Shown here: piece by piece, positions 9,399-22,433 of the stretch
How positions within the stretch are numbered: position 1 is the stretch's first letter
Layout: every line of letters starts with the position of its first letter
Assembly (NCBI GenBank): GCA_963965975.1
Contig: OZ014422.1
Span: forward strand, 4,673,155 to 4,737,154
Source of the DNA: Xestospongia bergquistia
Lineage: Eukaryota; Porifera; Demospongiae; Haplosclerida; Petrosiidae
DNA: 64,000 bases
Direction: 5' to 3'
The notes under the pieces: model-generated
Database searches by the model: none
The model's input: only the letters and a program-made list of their open reading frames with translations
What the model was told of the DNA's origin: nothing
Program-made: the position numbers and the translations under genes

Positions 9399-11435
9399 TG
9401 GTCAGACTAAAGGACTCTATGGGACTAACTAAATAAACTGCTATTAACAGTTTAGTAAGTTGGTTTGCATTAACACTCTAAAGTTTTTAATTTAAAGACT
9501 TTAAAAGGTTTAGACTATTGATTGAAGTTTATAAAGTAAACAGCTCAGTCTAAAGGACTCTATGGGCCTAACTAAATAAACTGTTATTAACAGTTTAGCA
9601 AGTTGGTTTGCATTAACACTCTAAAGTCTTTAAGTTAAAGACGTTAGAAGGTTTAGACTATTGAGTTAAGTTTATTAAGTAAACAGTGCAGTTTAAAGGA
9701 CTCTTTGAAATTAACTAAATAAACTGCTTTTAACAGTTTAGTAAGTTAGTTTGCATTAACACACTAAAGTCTTTAATTTAAAGACTTTAGAAGGTTTAGA
9801 CTATTGAGTGAAGTTTTAAAAGTAAACAGCTCAGTCTAAAGGACTCAATCGGACTAACTAAATAAACCGCTATAAACAGTTTAGTAAGTTGATTTGCATT
9901 AACACTCTAAAGTCTTTAATTTAAAGAATTTAGAAGGTTTAGAGTACAGAGTAAATTTTATAAAGTAAACTGGTCATTCTAAAGGACTCTTTGGGACTAA
10001 CGAAATAAACTTCTATTAAAAATTTAGTAAGTTGGTTTGCATTAATACTCTAAAGTCTTTAATTTAAAGACTTTAGAAGGTTTAGACTATTGAGTGAAGT
10101 TTATAAAGAAAATAGCTCAGTCTAAAGGACTCTATGGGACTAACTAAGTAAACTGCTATTAACAGTTTAGTAAGATGTTTTGCATTAACGGTCTAAAGTC
10201 TTTAAATTAATGTGTATAGAAGGTTTAGACTATTGAGTGAAGTTTATAAAGTAAAGAGCTTAGTCTAAAGGACTCTATGGGACTAAGTAAATGAACTGTT
10301 ATTAACAGATTAGTAAGTTGGTTTGCATTAACAATCTAAAGTCTTTAATTTAAAGACTTTATAAGGTTTAGACGATTGACTGAAGTTTATAAAGTAAACA
10401 GCTCAGTTTAAAGGACGCTATGAGACTTAATAAATAAACTGCTTTTAACAGTTTAGTAAGTTGGTTTGCATTAACATTCTAAAGTCTTTAATTTAAAAAC
10501 TTTAGAAGGTTTAGACTATTGAGTGAAGTTTTTAAAGTAAACAGCTCAGTCTAAAGGACTCTATGGGACTAACTAAATAAACCGCTATTAACAGTTTAGT
10601 AAGTTGATTTGCATTAAGAGTCTAAAGTCTTTAATTTAATGAATATAGAAGGTTTAGAGTACTGAGTAAATTTTATAAATTAAACTGGTCAGAATAAAGG
10701 ACTCTATGGGACTAACTAAATAAACTGCTATTAACAGTTTAGTAAGTTGGTTGGCATTAACACTCTAAAGTTTTTAATGTAAAGACTTTAGAAGGTTTAG
10801 ACTATTGAGTGAAGTTTATAATGTAAACAGCTAAGTCTAAAGGACTCTATGGGACTAACTAAATAAACTGTTATTAACACTTTAGCTAGTTGGTTTGCAT
10901 TAAAACCCTAAAGGCTTTAAGTTAAAGACGTTAGAAGGTTTAGACTCTTGAGTGAAGTTAATAAAGTAAACAGTTCAGTTTAAAGGACTCTTTGAAATTA
11001 AGTAAATAAACTGCTTTTAACAGTTTAGTAAGTTGGTTTGCATTAACACTCTAAAGTCTTTAATTTAAAGACTTTAGAAGGTTTAGACTATTGAGTGAAG
11101 TTTTAAAAGTAAACAGCTCAGTCTAAAGGACTCAATGGGACTAACTAAATAAACCGCTATTAACAGTTTAGTAAGTTGATTTGCATTAACACTCTATAGT
11201 CTTTAATTTAAAGAATTTAGAAGGTTTAGAGTACAGAGTAAATTTTATAAAGTAAACTGGTCATTCTAAAGGACTCTATGGGACTAACGAAATAAACTGC
11301 TATTAACAGTTTAGTAAGTTGGTTTGCATTAATACTCTAAAGTCTTTAATTTAAAGACTTTAGAAGGTTTAGACTATTGAGTGATGTTTATAAAGTAAAC
11401 AGCTCAGTCTAAAGGACTCTATGAAGCTAAATAAA
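9399..11435 (+). repeat. Continuation of the HOR with a register jump
   Basis: The order is C D A B C E F A, then B C D A B C. The A monomer at about 10434 carries the 'acattctaaag' of the A at 1859. The following B at about 10577 has 'ttaatgaatatag', the mark of the B at 716 and not of the B at 2001. The array therefore jumps back eight monomers between 10434 and 10577 and replays D (10863), A (11006), B with 'ctctatagtc' (11149) and C. The HOR ends where the tail becomes 'gaagctaaataaa' at about 11424. Confidence 0.8.
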
Positions 11436-11864
11436 TAAACTGCTATTAACAGTTTAGTAAGTTGGTTTGCATTAACACAATAAAGTCTTTAATTTAAAGA
11501 CTTTAGAAGGTTTAGACTATTGAGTGAAGTTTATAAAGTAAACAGCTCAGTCTAAAGGACTCTATGGGACTAACTAAATAGGCTGCTATTAACAGTTTAG
11601 TAAGGTGGCTTGCATTAACACTCTAAAGTCTTTAATTTAAAGACTTTAGAAATTTGTGACTATTGAGTGAAGTTTATAAAGTAAACAGCTCTGTATAAAG
11701 TACTCTATTAAACTAAATAAATAAAATGCTATTAAAAGTTTAGTAAGTTGGTTTGCATTAACACTCGAAAGTCTTTAATTTAAAGACTTTAGAAGGTTTA
11801 GACTATTGAGTGAAGTTTATAAAGAAAATAGCTCAGTCTAAAGGACTCTATGGGACTAACTAAG
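11436..11864 (+). repeat. Mixed monomers, first G type
   Basis: Three monomers just past the HOR edge. The second is G ('gaaatttgtgac', 'ctctgtataaag'), a type I did not see anywhere in 1-11435. Confidence 0.8.
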
Positions 11865-12579
11865 TAAACTGCCATTAACAGTTTAGTAAGACGTTTTGCA
11901 TTAACACTCTAAAGTCTTTAAATGAAAGTGTTTAGAAGGTTTAGACTATTGAGTGAAGTCTTTAAAGTAAAGAGCTTAGTCTAAAGGACTCTATGGGACT
12001 ATGTAGATAAACTGTTATTAACAGTTTAGTAAGTTTGTTTGCATTAACACTATAAAGTCTTTAATTTAAAGACTTTATAAGGTTTAGACTATTGAGTAAA
12101 TTTTATAAAGTAAACTGCTCATTCTAAAGGACTGTATGGGACTAACTAAATAAACTGCTATTAACAGTTTAGTAAGGTGCTTTGCATTAAATCTATAAAG
12201 TCTTTAAATTAAGGAGATTAGAAAGTTTGGACTATTGAGGGAAGTTTATAATGTAGACAGCTCAGTCTAAAGGACTCTATGGGACTAACTACAAAAACTG
12301 TTATTAACAGTTTAGCAAGTTGGTTTGCATTAACACTCTAAAGTCTTTAGTTTAAAGACGTTAAAAGGTTTAGACGATTGAGTGAAGCTTATAAAGTTAA
12401 AAGCTCAGTTTAAAGGACTCTATGAAACTAAATATATAAACTGCTTTTAACAGTTTAGTAAGTTGGTTTGCATTAACACTCTAAAGTCTTTAATTTAAAG
12501 ACTTTAGAAGGTTTAGAATATTGAGTAAAGTTTTTAAAGTAAACAGCTTAGTCTAAAGGACTCTATGGGACTAACTAAA
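11865..12579 (+). repeat. E-F-A'-D-A five-monomer module
   Basis: The starts are E 11865, F 12008, A' 12151, D 12294 and A 12437. The module is exactly 715 bp (5 x 143). A' carries 'tgtagacag'. D is followed by A through a 'gaaactaaatata' tail. The same module recurs at 19293, 22434 and 23292. Confidence 0.85.
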
Positions 12580-15500
12580 TAAACCGCTATTAACAGTTTA
12601 GAAAGTTCATTTGCATTAGCACTCTAAAGTCTTTAATTTAAAGACTTTAGAAGGTTTAGACTATTGAGTGAAGTTTATGAAGTAAATAGCTCAGTCTAGA
12701 GGACTCTATTAAGTTAAATAAATAAACTGCAACTAACAGTTTAGTAAGTTGATTTGCAATAAGAATCTAAAGTCTTCAATTTAAAGACTTTAGTAATTTG
12801 TGACTATTGAGTGAAGTTTATAAAGTAAACAGCTCTGTATAAAGGACTCTATGAAACTAAATAAATAAACTGCTATTAAAAGTTTAGTAAGTTGGTTTGT
12901 ATTAACACTCTAAAGTCTTTAATTTAAAGACTTTAGTAGGTTTAGACTATTGAGTGAATTTTTTAAAGTAAACAGCTCAGTCTAAAGGACTCTACGGGAC
13001 TAACTAAATAAACCGCTATTAACAGTTTAGTAAGTTGATTTGCATTAACACTCTAAAGTCTTTAATTTAAAGGATTTAGAAGGTTTAGAGTATTGAGTAA
13101 ATTTTATAAAGTAAACTGGTCATTCTAAAGGACTCTATGGGACTAACTAAATAAACTGCTATTAACAGTTTAGTAAGTTGGCTTGCATTAACACTCTAAA
13201 GTCTTTAATTTAAAGACTTTAGAAGGTTTAGACTATAGAGTGAAGTTTATAATGTAAACGGCACATTCTAAAGGACTCTATGGGACTAACTAAATAAACT
13301 TTTATTAACAGTTTAGCTAGTTGGTTTGCATTAACACTCTAAAGTCTTTAATTTAAAGACATTAGAAGGTTTAGACTGTTAAGTGAATTTTATAAGGTAA
13401 ACAGCTCAGTTTAAAGGACTCTATGAAACTAAATAAATAAACTGCTTTTAACACTTTAGTAAGTTGGTTTGCATTAACACTCTAAAGTCTTTTATTTAAA
13501 GACTTTAGAAGGTTTAGACTATTGAGTGATGTTTTTAACGTAAACAGCTCAGTCTAAAGGACTCTATGGGACTAAATAAATAAACCGCTATTAACAGTTT
13601 AGTAAGTTGATTTGCATTAACACTCTAAAGTCTTTAATTTAAAGAATTTAGAAGGTTTAGAGTACTTAGTAAATTTTATAAAGTAAACTGGTCAGTATAA
13701 AGGACTCTATTTGACTAACAAAATAAACTGCTATTAACAGTTTAGTAAGTTGGTTTGCATGAACACTCTAAACTCTTTAATTTAAAGACTGAGAAGGTTT
13801 AGACTATTGAGTGAAGTTTATAATGTAAAGAGCTCAGTCTAAAGGACTCTATGAAGCTAAATAAATAAACTGCTGTTAACAGTTTAGTAAGTTGGTTTGC
13901 ATTAACACTCTAAAGTCTGTATTTTAAAGAATTTAGAAGGTTTAGACTATTGAGTGAAGTTGATAAAGTAAACAGTTCAGTCTAAAGGACTCTATGGGAC
14001 TAACTAAATAAACTGCTATTAACAGTTTAGTAAGTTGGTTGGCATTAACACTCTAAAGTCTTTAATTTAAAGACTTTAGAATGTTTCGACTATTGAGTGA
14101 AGTTTATAAAGTAAACTGGTCAGTCTAAAGGACACTATGGGACTAACTAAATAAACTGCTATTAACAGTTTAGTAAGTGGGTTTGCGTTAACACTCTAAA
14201 GTCTTTAATTTAAAGAATTTAGAAGGTTTAGACTATTGAGTGAAGTTTGTAAAGTAAACAGCTCAGTCTAGAGGACTCTATTAAGCTAAATAAATAAACT
14301 GCTATTAACAGTTTAGTAAGTTGGTTTGCATTAACACTCTAAAGTCTTTAATTTTAAGACTTTAGAAGGTTTAGACTATTGAGTGAAGTTTATAAAGTAT
14401 ACAGTTCAGTCTAAAGGACTCTATGGGACTAACTAAATAAACTGCTATTAACAGTTTAGTAAGTTGGTTTGCATTAACACTCTAAAGTCTTTAATTTAAA
14501 GACTTTAGAAATTTGTGACTATTGAGTGAATTTTATAAAGTATACAGCTCTGTATAAAGGACTCTGTGAAACTAAATAAATAAACTGCTATTAAAAGTTT
14601 AGTCTGTTGGTTTGCATTAACACTCTAAAGTCTTTAATTTAAAGACTTTAGAAGGTTTAGACTATTGAGTGAAGTTTTTAAAGTAAACAGCTCAGTCTAA
14701 AGGACTCTATGGGACTAACTAAATAAACCGCTATTAACAGTTTAGTAAGGTGATTTGCATTAACACTCTAAAGTCTTTAATTTAAAGAATTTAGAGTGTT
14801 TAGAGTATTGAGTAAATTTATAAAGTAAACTGGTCAGTCTAAAGGACTCTATGGGACTAACTAAATAAACTGCTATTAACAGTTTAGTAAGTTGGTTTGC
14901 ATTAACACTCTAAAGTCTTTAATTTAAAGAGTTTAGAAGGTTTAGACTATTGAGTGAAGTTTATAATGTAAACATCTCAGTCTAAAGGACTCCATGGGAC
15001 TAACTAAATAAACTTTTATTAACAGTTTAGCAAGTTGGTTTGCATTAAGACTCTAAAGTCTTTAATTTAAAGACGTTAGTAGGTTTAGACTATTGAGTGA
15101 AGTTTATAAAGTAAACAGCTCAGTTTAAAGGAGTCTATGAAACTAAATATATAAACTGCTCTTAGCAGTTTAGTAAGTTGGTTTGCATAAACAGCTAAAG
15201 TCTTTAATTTAAAGATTTTAGAAGGTTTAGACTATTGAGTGAATTTTTTAAAGTAAACAGCTCAGTCTAAAGGACTCTGTGGGACTAACTAAATAAACCG
15301 CTATTAACAGTTTAGTAAGTTGATTTGCGTTAACACTCTAAAGCCTTTAATTTAAAGAATTTAGAAGGTTTAGAGTACAGAGTAAATTTTATAAAGTAAA
15401 CAGGTCAGTCTAAAGGACTCTATGGGACTAACTAAATAAACTGCTATTAAAAGTTTAGTAAGTTGGTTTGCATTAACACTCTAAAGTCTTTAATTTAAAG

Positions 15501-18500
15501 ACTTTAGAAGGTTTAGACTATTGAGTGAAGTTTATAATGTAAACAGCTCAGTCTAAAGGACTCTATGAAGCTAAATAAATATACTGCTATTAACAGTTTA
15601 GTAAGTTGGTTTGCATTAACAGTCTAAAGTCTTTAATTTAAAGAATTTAGAAGGTTTAGACTATTGAGTGAAGTTTATAAAGTAAAAAGCTCAGTCTAAA
15701 GGACTCTATGGGACTAACTAAATAAACTGCTATTAACAGTTTAGTAAGTTTGTTTGCATTAACACTCTAAAGTCTTTAATTTAAAGACTTTAAAATGTTT
15801 AGACTATTGAGTGAAGTTTATAAAGTAAACAGCTCTGTATAAAGGACTCTATGAAACTAAAGAAATAAACTGCTATTAAAAGTTTAGTAAGTTGGTTTGC
15901 ATTAACAATCTAAAGTCTTTAATTTAAAGACTTTATAAGGTTTAGACGATGGAGTGAAGTTTATAAAGTAAACAGCTCAGTTTAAAGGACTCTATGAAAC
16001 TAAATAAATAAACTGCTTTTAACAGTTTAGTAAGTTGGTTTGCATTAACACTCTAAAGTGTTTAATTTAAAGACTTTAGAAGGTTGAGACTATTGAGTGA
16101 AGTTTATAAAGAAAATGGCTCAGTCTAAAGGACTCTATGGGACTAACTAAATAAAACGCTATTAACAGTTTAGAAAGTTGATTTGCATTAAGACTCTAAA
16201 GTCTTTAATTTAAATAATTTAGAAGGTTTAGAGTACTGAGTAAATTTTATAAAGTAAACAGGTCAGTCTAAAGGACTCTATGGGACTAACTAAATAAACT
16301 GCTATTAACAGTTTATTAAGTTTGTTTTCATTAACACTCTAAAGTCTTTAATTTAAGGAGTTTAGAAAATTTACACTATTGAGTGAAGTTTATAATGTCA
16401 ACAGCTCATTCTAAAGGACTCTATGGGACTAACTAAATCAACTGTTATTAACAGTTTAGCAAGTTGGTTTGCAATAACACTCTAAAGTCTTTAATTTAAA
16501 GACGTTAGAAGGTTTAGACTATTGAGTGAAGTTTATAAAGTAAACAGCTCAGTTTAAAGGACTCTATGAAACTAAGTAAATAAACTGCTTTAACAGTTTG
16601 GTAAGTTTGTTTGCATTAACACTCCAAAGTCTTTAATTTAAAGACTTTAGAAGGTTTAGACAATTGAGTGAAGTTTTTAAAGTAAACAGCTCAGTCTAAA
16701 GGACTCCATGGGACTAACTAAATAAACCGCTGTAAACAGTTTAGTATGTTGATTTGCATTAAAAATCTAAAGTCTCTAATATAAAGAATTTTGAAGGTTT
16801 AGAGTACTGAGTAAACTTTATAAAGTAAACAAGTCAGTCTAAACGACTCAATGGGACTAACTAAATAAACTGCTATTATCAGTTTAGTAAGTTGATTTAC
16901 ATTAACACTCTAAAGTCTTTAATTTAAAGAGTTTAGAAGGTTTAGACTATTCAGTGAAGTTTATAATGTAAACAGCTCATTCTAAAGGACTCTATGGGAC
17001 TAACTAAATAAACTGTCATTAACAGTTTAGCAAGTTCGTTTGCATTAACACTCTAAAGTCTTTAATTTAAAGACGTTAAAAGGTTTAGAATATTGAGTGA
17101 AGTTTTTAAAGTAAACAGCTCAGTATAAAGGACTCTATGGGACTAAATAACTAAACTGCTTTTAAGAGTTTAGTAAGTTGATTTGCATTAACACTCTAAA
17201 GTCTTTAATTTAAATAATTTAGAAGGTTTAGAGTACAGACTAAATTTTATAAAGTAAACTGGTCAGTCTAAAGGACTCTATGGGACTAACTAAATAAACT
17301 GCTATTAACAGTTTAGTAAGTTGGTTTGCATTAATAGTCTAAAGTCTTTAATTTAAAGACTTTAGAAGGTTTAGACTATTGAGTGATGTTTATAAAGTAA
17401 ACAGCTCAGTCTAAAGGACTCTATGAAGCTGGATAAATAAACTGCTAGTAACATTTTAGTAAGTTTGTTTGCATTAACACTCTAAAGTCTTTTATTTAAA
17501 GACTTTACAAGGTTTAGACTATTGAGTGAAGTTTATAAAGTAAACAGCTCAGCCTATAGGACTCTATGGGACTAACTAAATAAACAGCTATTAACAGTTT
17601 AGTAAGTTAGTTTGCATTAACACTCTAAAGTCGTTAATTTAAAGACTTTCGAAATTTGTGACTATTGAGTGAAGTTTATAAAGTAAACAGCTCTGTATAA
17701 AGGACTCTATGAAACTAAATAAATAAACTGCTGTTAAAAGTTTAGTGAGTTGGTTTGCATTAACACTCTAAAGTCTTTAATTTAAAGACTTTAGAAGGTT
17801 TAGACTATTGAGTGAAGTTTATAAAGAAAATAGCTCTGTCGAAAGGACTATATGGGACTAACTAAGTAAACTGCTATTAACAGTTTATTAAGATCGTTTG
17901 CATTAACAACCTAAAGTCTTTAAATTAAAGTGTTTAGAAGGTTTAGACTATTGATTGAAGTTTATAAAGTAAAGAGCTTAGTCTAAAGGACTCTATGGGA
18001 CTAAGTAAACAAACTGTTATTAACAGTTTAGTAAGTTGGTTTGCATTAACTCTCTAAAGTCTTTAATTTAAAGACTTTAGAAGGTTTAGACTATTGAGTA
18101 AACTTTATAAAGTAAACTGCTCATTCTAAAGGACTGTATGGGACTAACTAAATAAACTGCTATTGACAGTTTAATAAGTTGGTTTGCATTAACACTCTAA
18201 AGACTTTAATTTAAAGAATTTAGAAGTTTTAGAGTACTGTGTAAATTTATAACGTAAACTGGTCAGTCTAAAGGACTCTATGAAACTAACTAAATAAACT
18301 GCTATTAACAGTTTAGTAAGTTGATTTGCATTAACACTCTGAAGTCTTTAATTTAAAGAGTTTAGAAGTTTGACACTATTGAGTGAAGTTTATAATGTAA
18401 ACAGCTCAGTCTAAAGGACTCGAAGGGAGGAACAAAAAAAAATGTTATTAACAGTTTAGCAAGTTGGTTTGCATTAACACTCTAAAGTCTTTAATTTAAA

Positions 18501-19292
18501 GACGTTAGAAGGTTTAGACTATTGAGTGAAGTTTATAAAGTAAACAGTTCAGGCTAAAGGACTCTATGGGACTAACTAATAACTGCTATTAACAGTTTAG
18601 CAAGTTTGCTTGCATTAACAATCTAAAGTCTTTTTTTAAAGACTTTAGAATATTTTGTGTATTGAATGAAGTTTTTAAAGTAAACAGCTCAGTCTAAAGG
18701 ACTCTATGGGACTAACTAAATAAACCGCTATTAACAGTTTAGTAAGTTGATCTGCATTAACACTCTAAAGTCTTTTATTTAAAGAATATAGAAGGTTTAG
18801 AGTACTGAGTAAATTTTATAAAGTAAACATGTCAGTCTAAAAAACTCTATGGGACTAACTAAATAAACTGCTATTAACAGTTTAGTAAGTTGGTTTGCAT
18901 TAAAACTCTAAAGTCTTTAATTTAAAGAGTTTAGAAGGTTTAGACCATTGAGTGAAGTTTATAAAGTAAACAGCTCAGTCTAAAGGACTATATGGGAGTA
19001 ACTAAATAAACTTCTATTAACAGTTTCGTAAGTTGGCTTGCATTAACACTCTAAAGTCTTTAAATTAAAGACTTTAGAAATTTGTGACTATTGAGTGAAG
19101 TTTATAAAGTAAACAGCTCTGTATAAAGGACTTTATGAAACTAACTAAATAAACTGCTATTAACAGTTTAGTAAGTTTGTTTGCATTAACACTCTAAAGT
19201 CTTTAATTTAAAGACTTTAGAAGGTTTAGACTTTTGAGTGAAGTTTATAAAGAAAATAGCTCAGTCTAAAGGACTCCATGGGACTAACTAAG
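12580..19292 (+). repeat. Heterogeneous satellite mosaic
   Basis: About 47 monomers in which A-B-C-D tetramers are mixed with G monomers (for example near 12785, 14504, 17648 and 19075) and H-tailed monomers ('gaagctaaataaa' near 13852, 14281 and 15567). An E-F pair lies at about 17866-18151. No long HOR period is evident by eye. It is more diverged than 1-11435, with more private substitutions per monomer. Confidence 0.8.
18421..18442 (+). repeat. Local cluster of substitutions in a monomer junction
   Basis: The usual tail and next head, 'ctatgggactaactaaataa' followed by 'actg', here read 'cgaagggaggaacaaaaaaa' followed by 'aatg'. That is about eight substitutions in 22 bases, with flanks of normal similarity and unchanged length. 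It is far denser than elsewhere in the window. Confidence 0.75.
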
Positions 19293-20006
19293 TAAACTGC
19301 TACTTACAGTTTAGTAAGATGTTTTGCATTAACACTTTAAAGTCTGTAATTTAAAGACTTTAAAAGGTTTAGACTTTTGAGTGAAGTTTATAAAGTAAAG
19401 AGCTTAGTCTAAAGAACTCTACGGGACTAAGTAAATAAACTGTTATTAACTGTTTAGTAAGTTGGTTTGCATTAACAATCTAAAGTCTTTAATTTAAACA
19501 CTTTATAAGGTTTAGACTATTGAGTAAACTTTATAAAGTAAACTGCTCATTCTATAGGACTGTATGGGACTAACTAAATAAACGGCTATTAACTGTTTAG
19601 TAAGGTTGTTTGCATTAACTCTCTAAAGTCTTTAAATTAAGGAGTTTAGAAGGTTTAGACTATTGAGTGAAGTTTATAATGTAGACAGGTCAGTCTTTTG
19701 GACTCTATGGGACTAACTAAATAAACTGTTATTAACAGTTTAGCAAGTTGGTTTGCATTAACACTCAAACGTCGTTAGTTTAAAGACATTTGAAGGTTTA
19801 GACTATTGAGTTAATTTTATAAAGTAAACAGCTCAGTTTAAAGGACTCTATGAAACTAAATAAATAAACTGCTTTTAACAGTTTAGTAGTTGCTTTGCAT
19901 TAACACTCTAAAGTCTTTAATTTAAAGACTTTAGAAGGTTTAGACTATTAAGTGAAGTTTTTAAAGTAAACAGCTCAGTCTAAAGGACTCTATGGGACTA
20001 ACTAAA
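19293..20006 (+). repeat. E-F-A'-D-A five-monomer module
   Basis: The order and diagnostics match 11865-12579: E with 'gatgttttgc', F with 'acaatctaaag' and 'gctcattc', A' with 'aaattaaggag' and 'tgtagacagg', D, and A followed by B. The length is 714 bp. Confidence 0.82.
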
Positions 20007-22433
20007 TAAACCGCTACTAACAGTTTAGTAAGTTGATTTGCATTAACACTCTAAAGTCTTTAATTTAAAGAATTTAGAAGGTTTAGGGTACAGAGTAAAT
20101 TTTATAAAGTAAAGAGGTCAGTCTAAAGGACTCTATGGGACTAACTAAATAAACTGCTATTAACAGTTTAGTAAGTTGGTTTGCATTAACACTCTAAAGT
20201 CTTTAATTTAAAGACTTTAGAATGTTTAGACTAGTGAGTGAAGTTTATAATGTAAACAGCTAAGTCTAAAGGACTCTTTGGGACTAACTAAATAAACTGT
20301 TATTAACAGTTTTGCAAGTTGGTTTGCATTAACAATCTAAAGTCTTTAATTTAAAGACGTTAGAAGGATTAGACTATTGACTGAAGTTTATAAGGTAAAC
20401 AGCTCAGTTTAAAGGACTCTATGAAACTAAATAAATAAACTGCTTTTAACAGTTTAGTAAGTTTGTTTGCATTAACACTCTAAAGTCTTTAATTTAAAGA
20501 CTTTAGAGGTTTAGACTATTTATTGAAGTTTTTAAAGTAAACAGCTCAGTCTAAAGGACTCTATGGGACTAACTAAATAAACCGCTATTAACAGTTTAGT
20601 AAGATTATTTGCATTAACACTCTAAAGCTTTAATTTAAAGACTTTAGAAGGTTTAGACTATTGAGTGAAGTTTATAAAGTAAACAGCTCAGTCTAGAGGA
20701 CTCCATTAAGCTAAATAAATAAACTGCTATTAACAGTTGAGTAAGTTGGTTTGCACTAACAGTCTAAAGTCTTTCAATTAAAGACTTTAGAAGGTTTAGA
20801 CTATTGAGTGAAGTTTATAAAGTAAACAGTTCAGGCTAAAGGACTCTATGGGACTAACTAATAACTGCTATTAACAGTTTAGCAAGTTTCCTTGCATTAA
20901 CACTCTAAAGTCTTTAATTTAAAGACTTTAGAAATTTGTGACTATTGATTGAAGTTTATAAGGTAAACAGCTCTTTATAAAGTACTCTATGAAACTAAAT
21001 AAATAAACTGCTATTAAAAGTTTAGTAAGTTGGTTTGCATTAACAATCTAAAGTCTTTAATTTAAAGACTTTAGAAGGTTTAGACTATTGAGTGTATTTT
21101 TTACAGTAAACAGCTCTGTCTAAAGGACTGTATGGGACTAACTAAATAAACCGTTATTAACAGTTTAGTAAGTTGATTTGCATTAACACTCTAAAGTCTT
21201 TAATTTAAAGAATTTAGAAGTTTTAGAGTATTAAGTAAATTTTATAAAGTAAACTGGTCAGTCTAAAAGACTCTATGGGACTAACTAAATAAACTGCTAT
21301 TAACAGTTTAGTAAGTTTTTTTGCATTAACACTCTAAAGTCTTTAATTTAAAGACTTTAGAAGGTTTAGACTATTGAGTGAAGTTTATAATGTAAAGAGC
21401 TCAGTCTAAAGGACTCTATGGGACTAACTAAATAAACTGTTATTAACAGTTTAGCATGTTTGTTTGCATTAACACTCTAAAGTCTTTAATTTAAAGACGT
21501 TAGAAGGTTTAGACTATTGAGTGAAGTTTATAAAGTAAACAGCTCAGTTTAAAGGACTCTATGAAACTAAATAAATAAACTGCTTTTAACAGTTAAGTAA
21601 GTTGGTTTGCATTAGCACTCTAAAGTCTTTAATTTAAAGAATTTAGAGGGTTTAGAGTACTTAGTAAATTTTATAAAGTAAACTGGTCAGTCTAAAGGAC
21701 TCTATGGGACTAACTAAATAAACTGCTATTAACAGTTTAGTAAGTTGGTTTGCATTAACACTCTAAACTCTTTAATTTAAAGAGTTTAGAATGTTTAGAC
21801 TATTGAGTGATGTTTATAAAGTAAACAGCTCTGTATAAAGGACTCTATGAAACTAAATAATTAAACCGCTATTAAAAGTTTAGTAAGTTGGTTTGCATTA
21901 ACACTCTAAAGTCTTTAATTTAAAGACTTTAGAAGGTTTAGACTATTGAGTGAAGTTTTTAAAGTAAACAGCTCAGTCTAAAGGACTCTATGGGACTAAC
22001 TAAATAAACTGCTATTAACAGTTTAGTAAGTTTTTTTGCATTAACACTCTAAAGTCTTTAATTTAAAGACTTTAGAAGGTTTAGACTATTGAGTGAAGTT
22101 TATAAAGTAAACAGCTCTGTATAAAGGACTCTATGAAACTAAATAAATAAACTGCTATTAAAGGTTTTGTAAGTTGGTTTGCATTAACACTCTAAAGTCT
22201 TTAATTTAAAGATTTTAGTAGGTTTAGACTATTGAGTGAAGTTTTTAAAGTAAACAGCTCTGTATAAAGGACTCTATGAAACTAAATAAATAAACCGCTA
22301 TTAAAAGTTTAGTAAGTTTGTTTGCATTAACACTCTAAAGTCTTTAATTTAAGGACTTTCGAAGGTTTAGACTATTGAGTGAATTTTTTAAAGAAAATAG
22401 CTCAGTCTAAAGGACTCTATGGGACTAACTAAG
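20007..22433 (+). repeat. Heterogeneous satellite mosaic with G runs
   Basis: About 17 monomers of types A, B, C, D and G. Several adjacent units share 'ctctgtataaagg' with 'gaaactaaataaataaac' tails (about 21826, 22113, 22260), a short local amplification of G-tailed monomers. Confidence 0.75.
21763..21789. repeat. Dyad 2 variant with paired changes in both arms
   Basis: The left arm 'ctaaactctttaa' and right arm 'ttaaagagtttag' are perfectly complementary, but both differ from consensus at the mirror position (g to c on the left, c to g on the right). 'gagtttag' alone is common. The matching left-arm 'actc' is rare. This is one compensated instance, and chance is possible. Confidence 0.7.

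Noticed and set aside
18600..18690. Possible junction with unique sequence ('tctttttttaaag', 'gaatattttgtgtattgaatg')
   Set aside because: It still aligns over the whole unit to a diverged monomer, so it is only a mutated G-like copy.
19690..19705. 'cagtcttttggactc' as a distinct site
   Set aside because: It is a few substitutions in the usual 'cagtctaaaggactc', single occurrence, with no further support.
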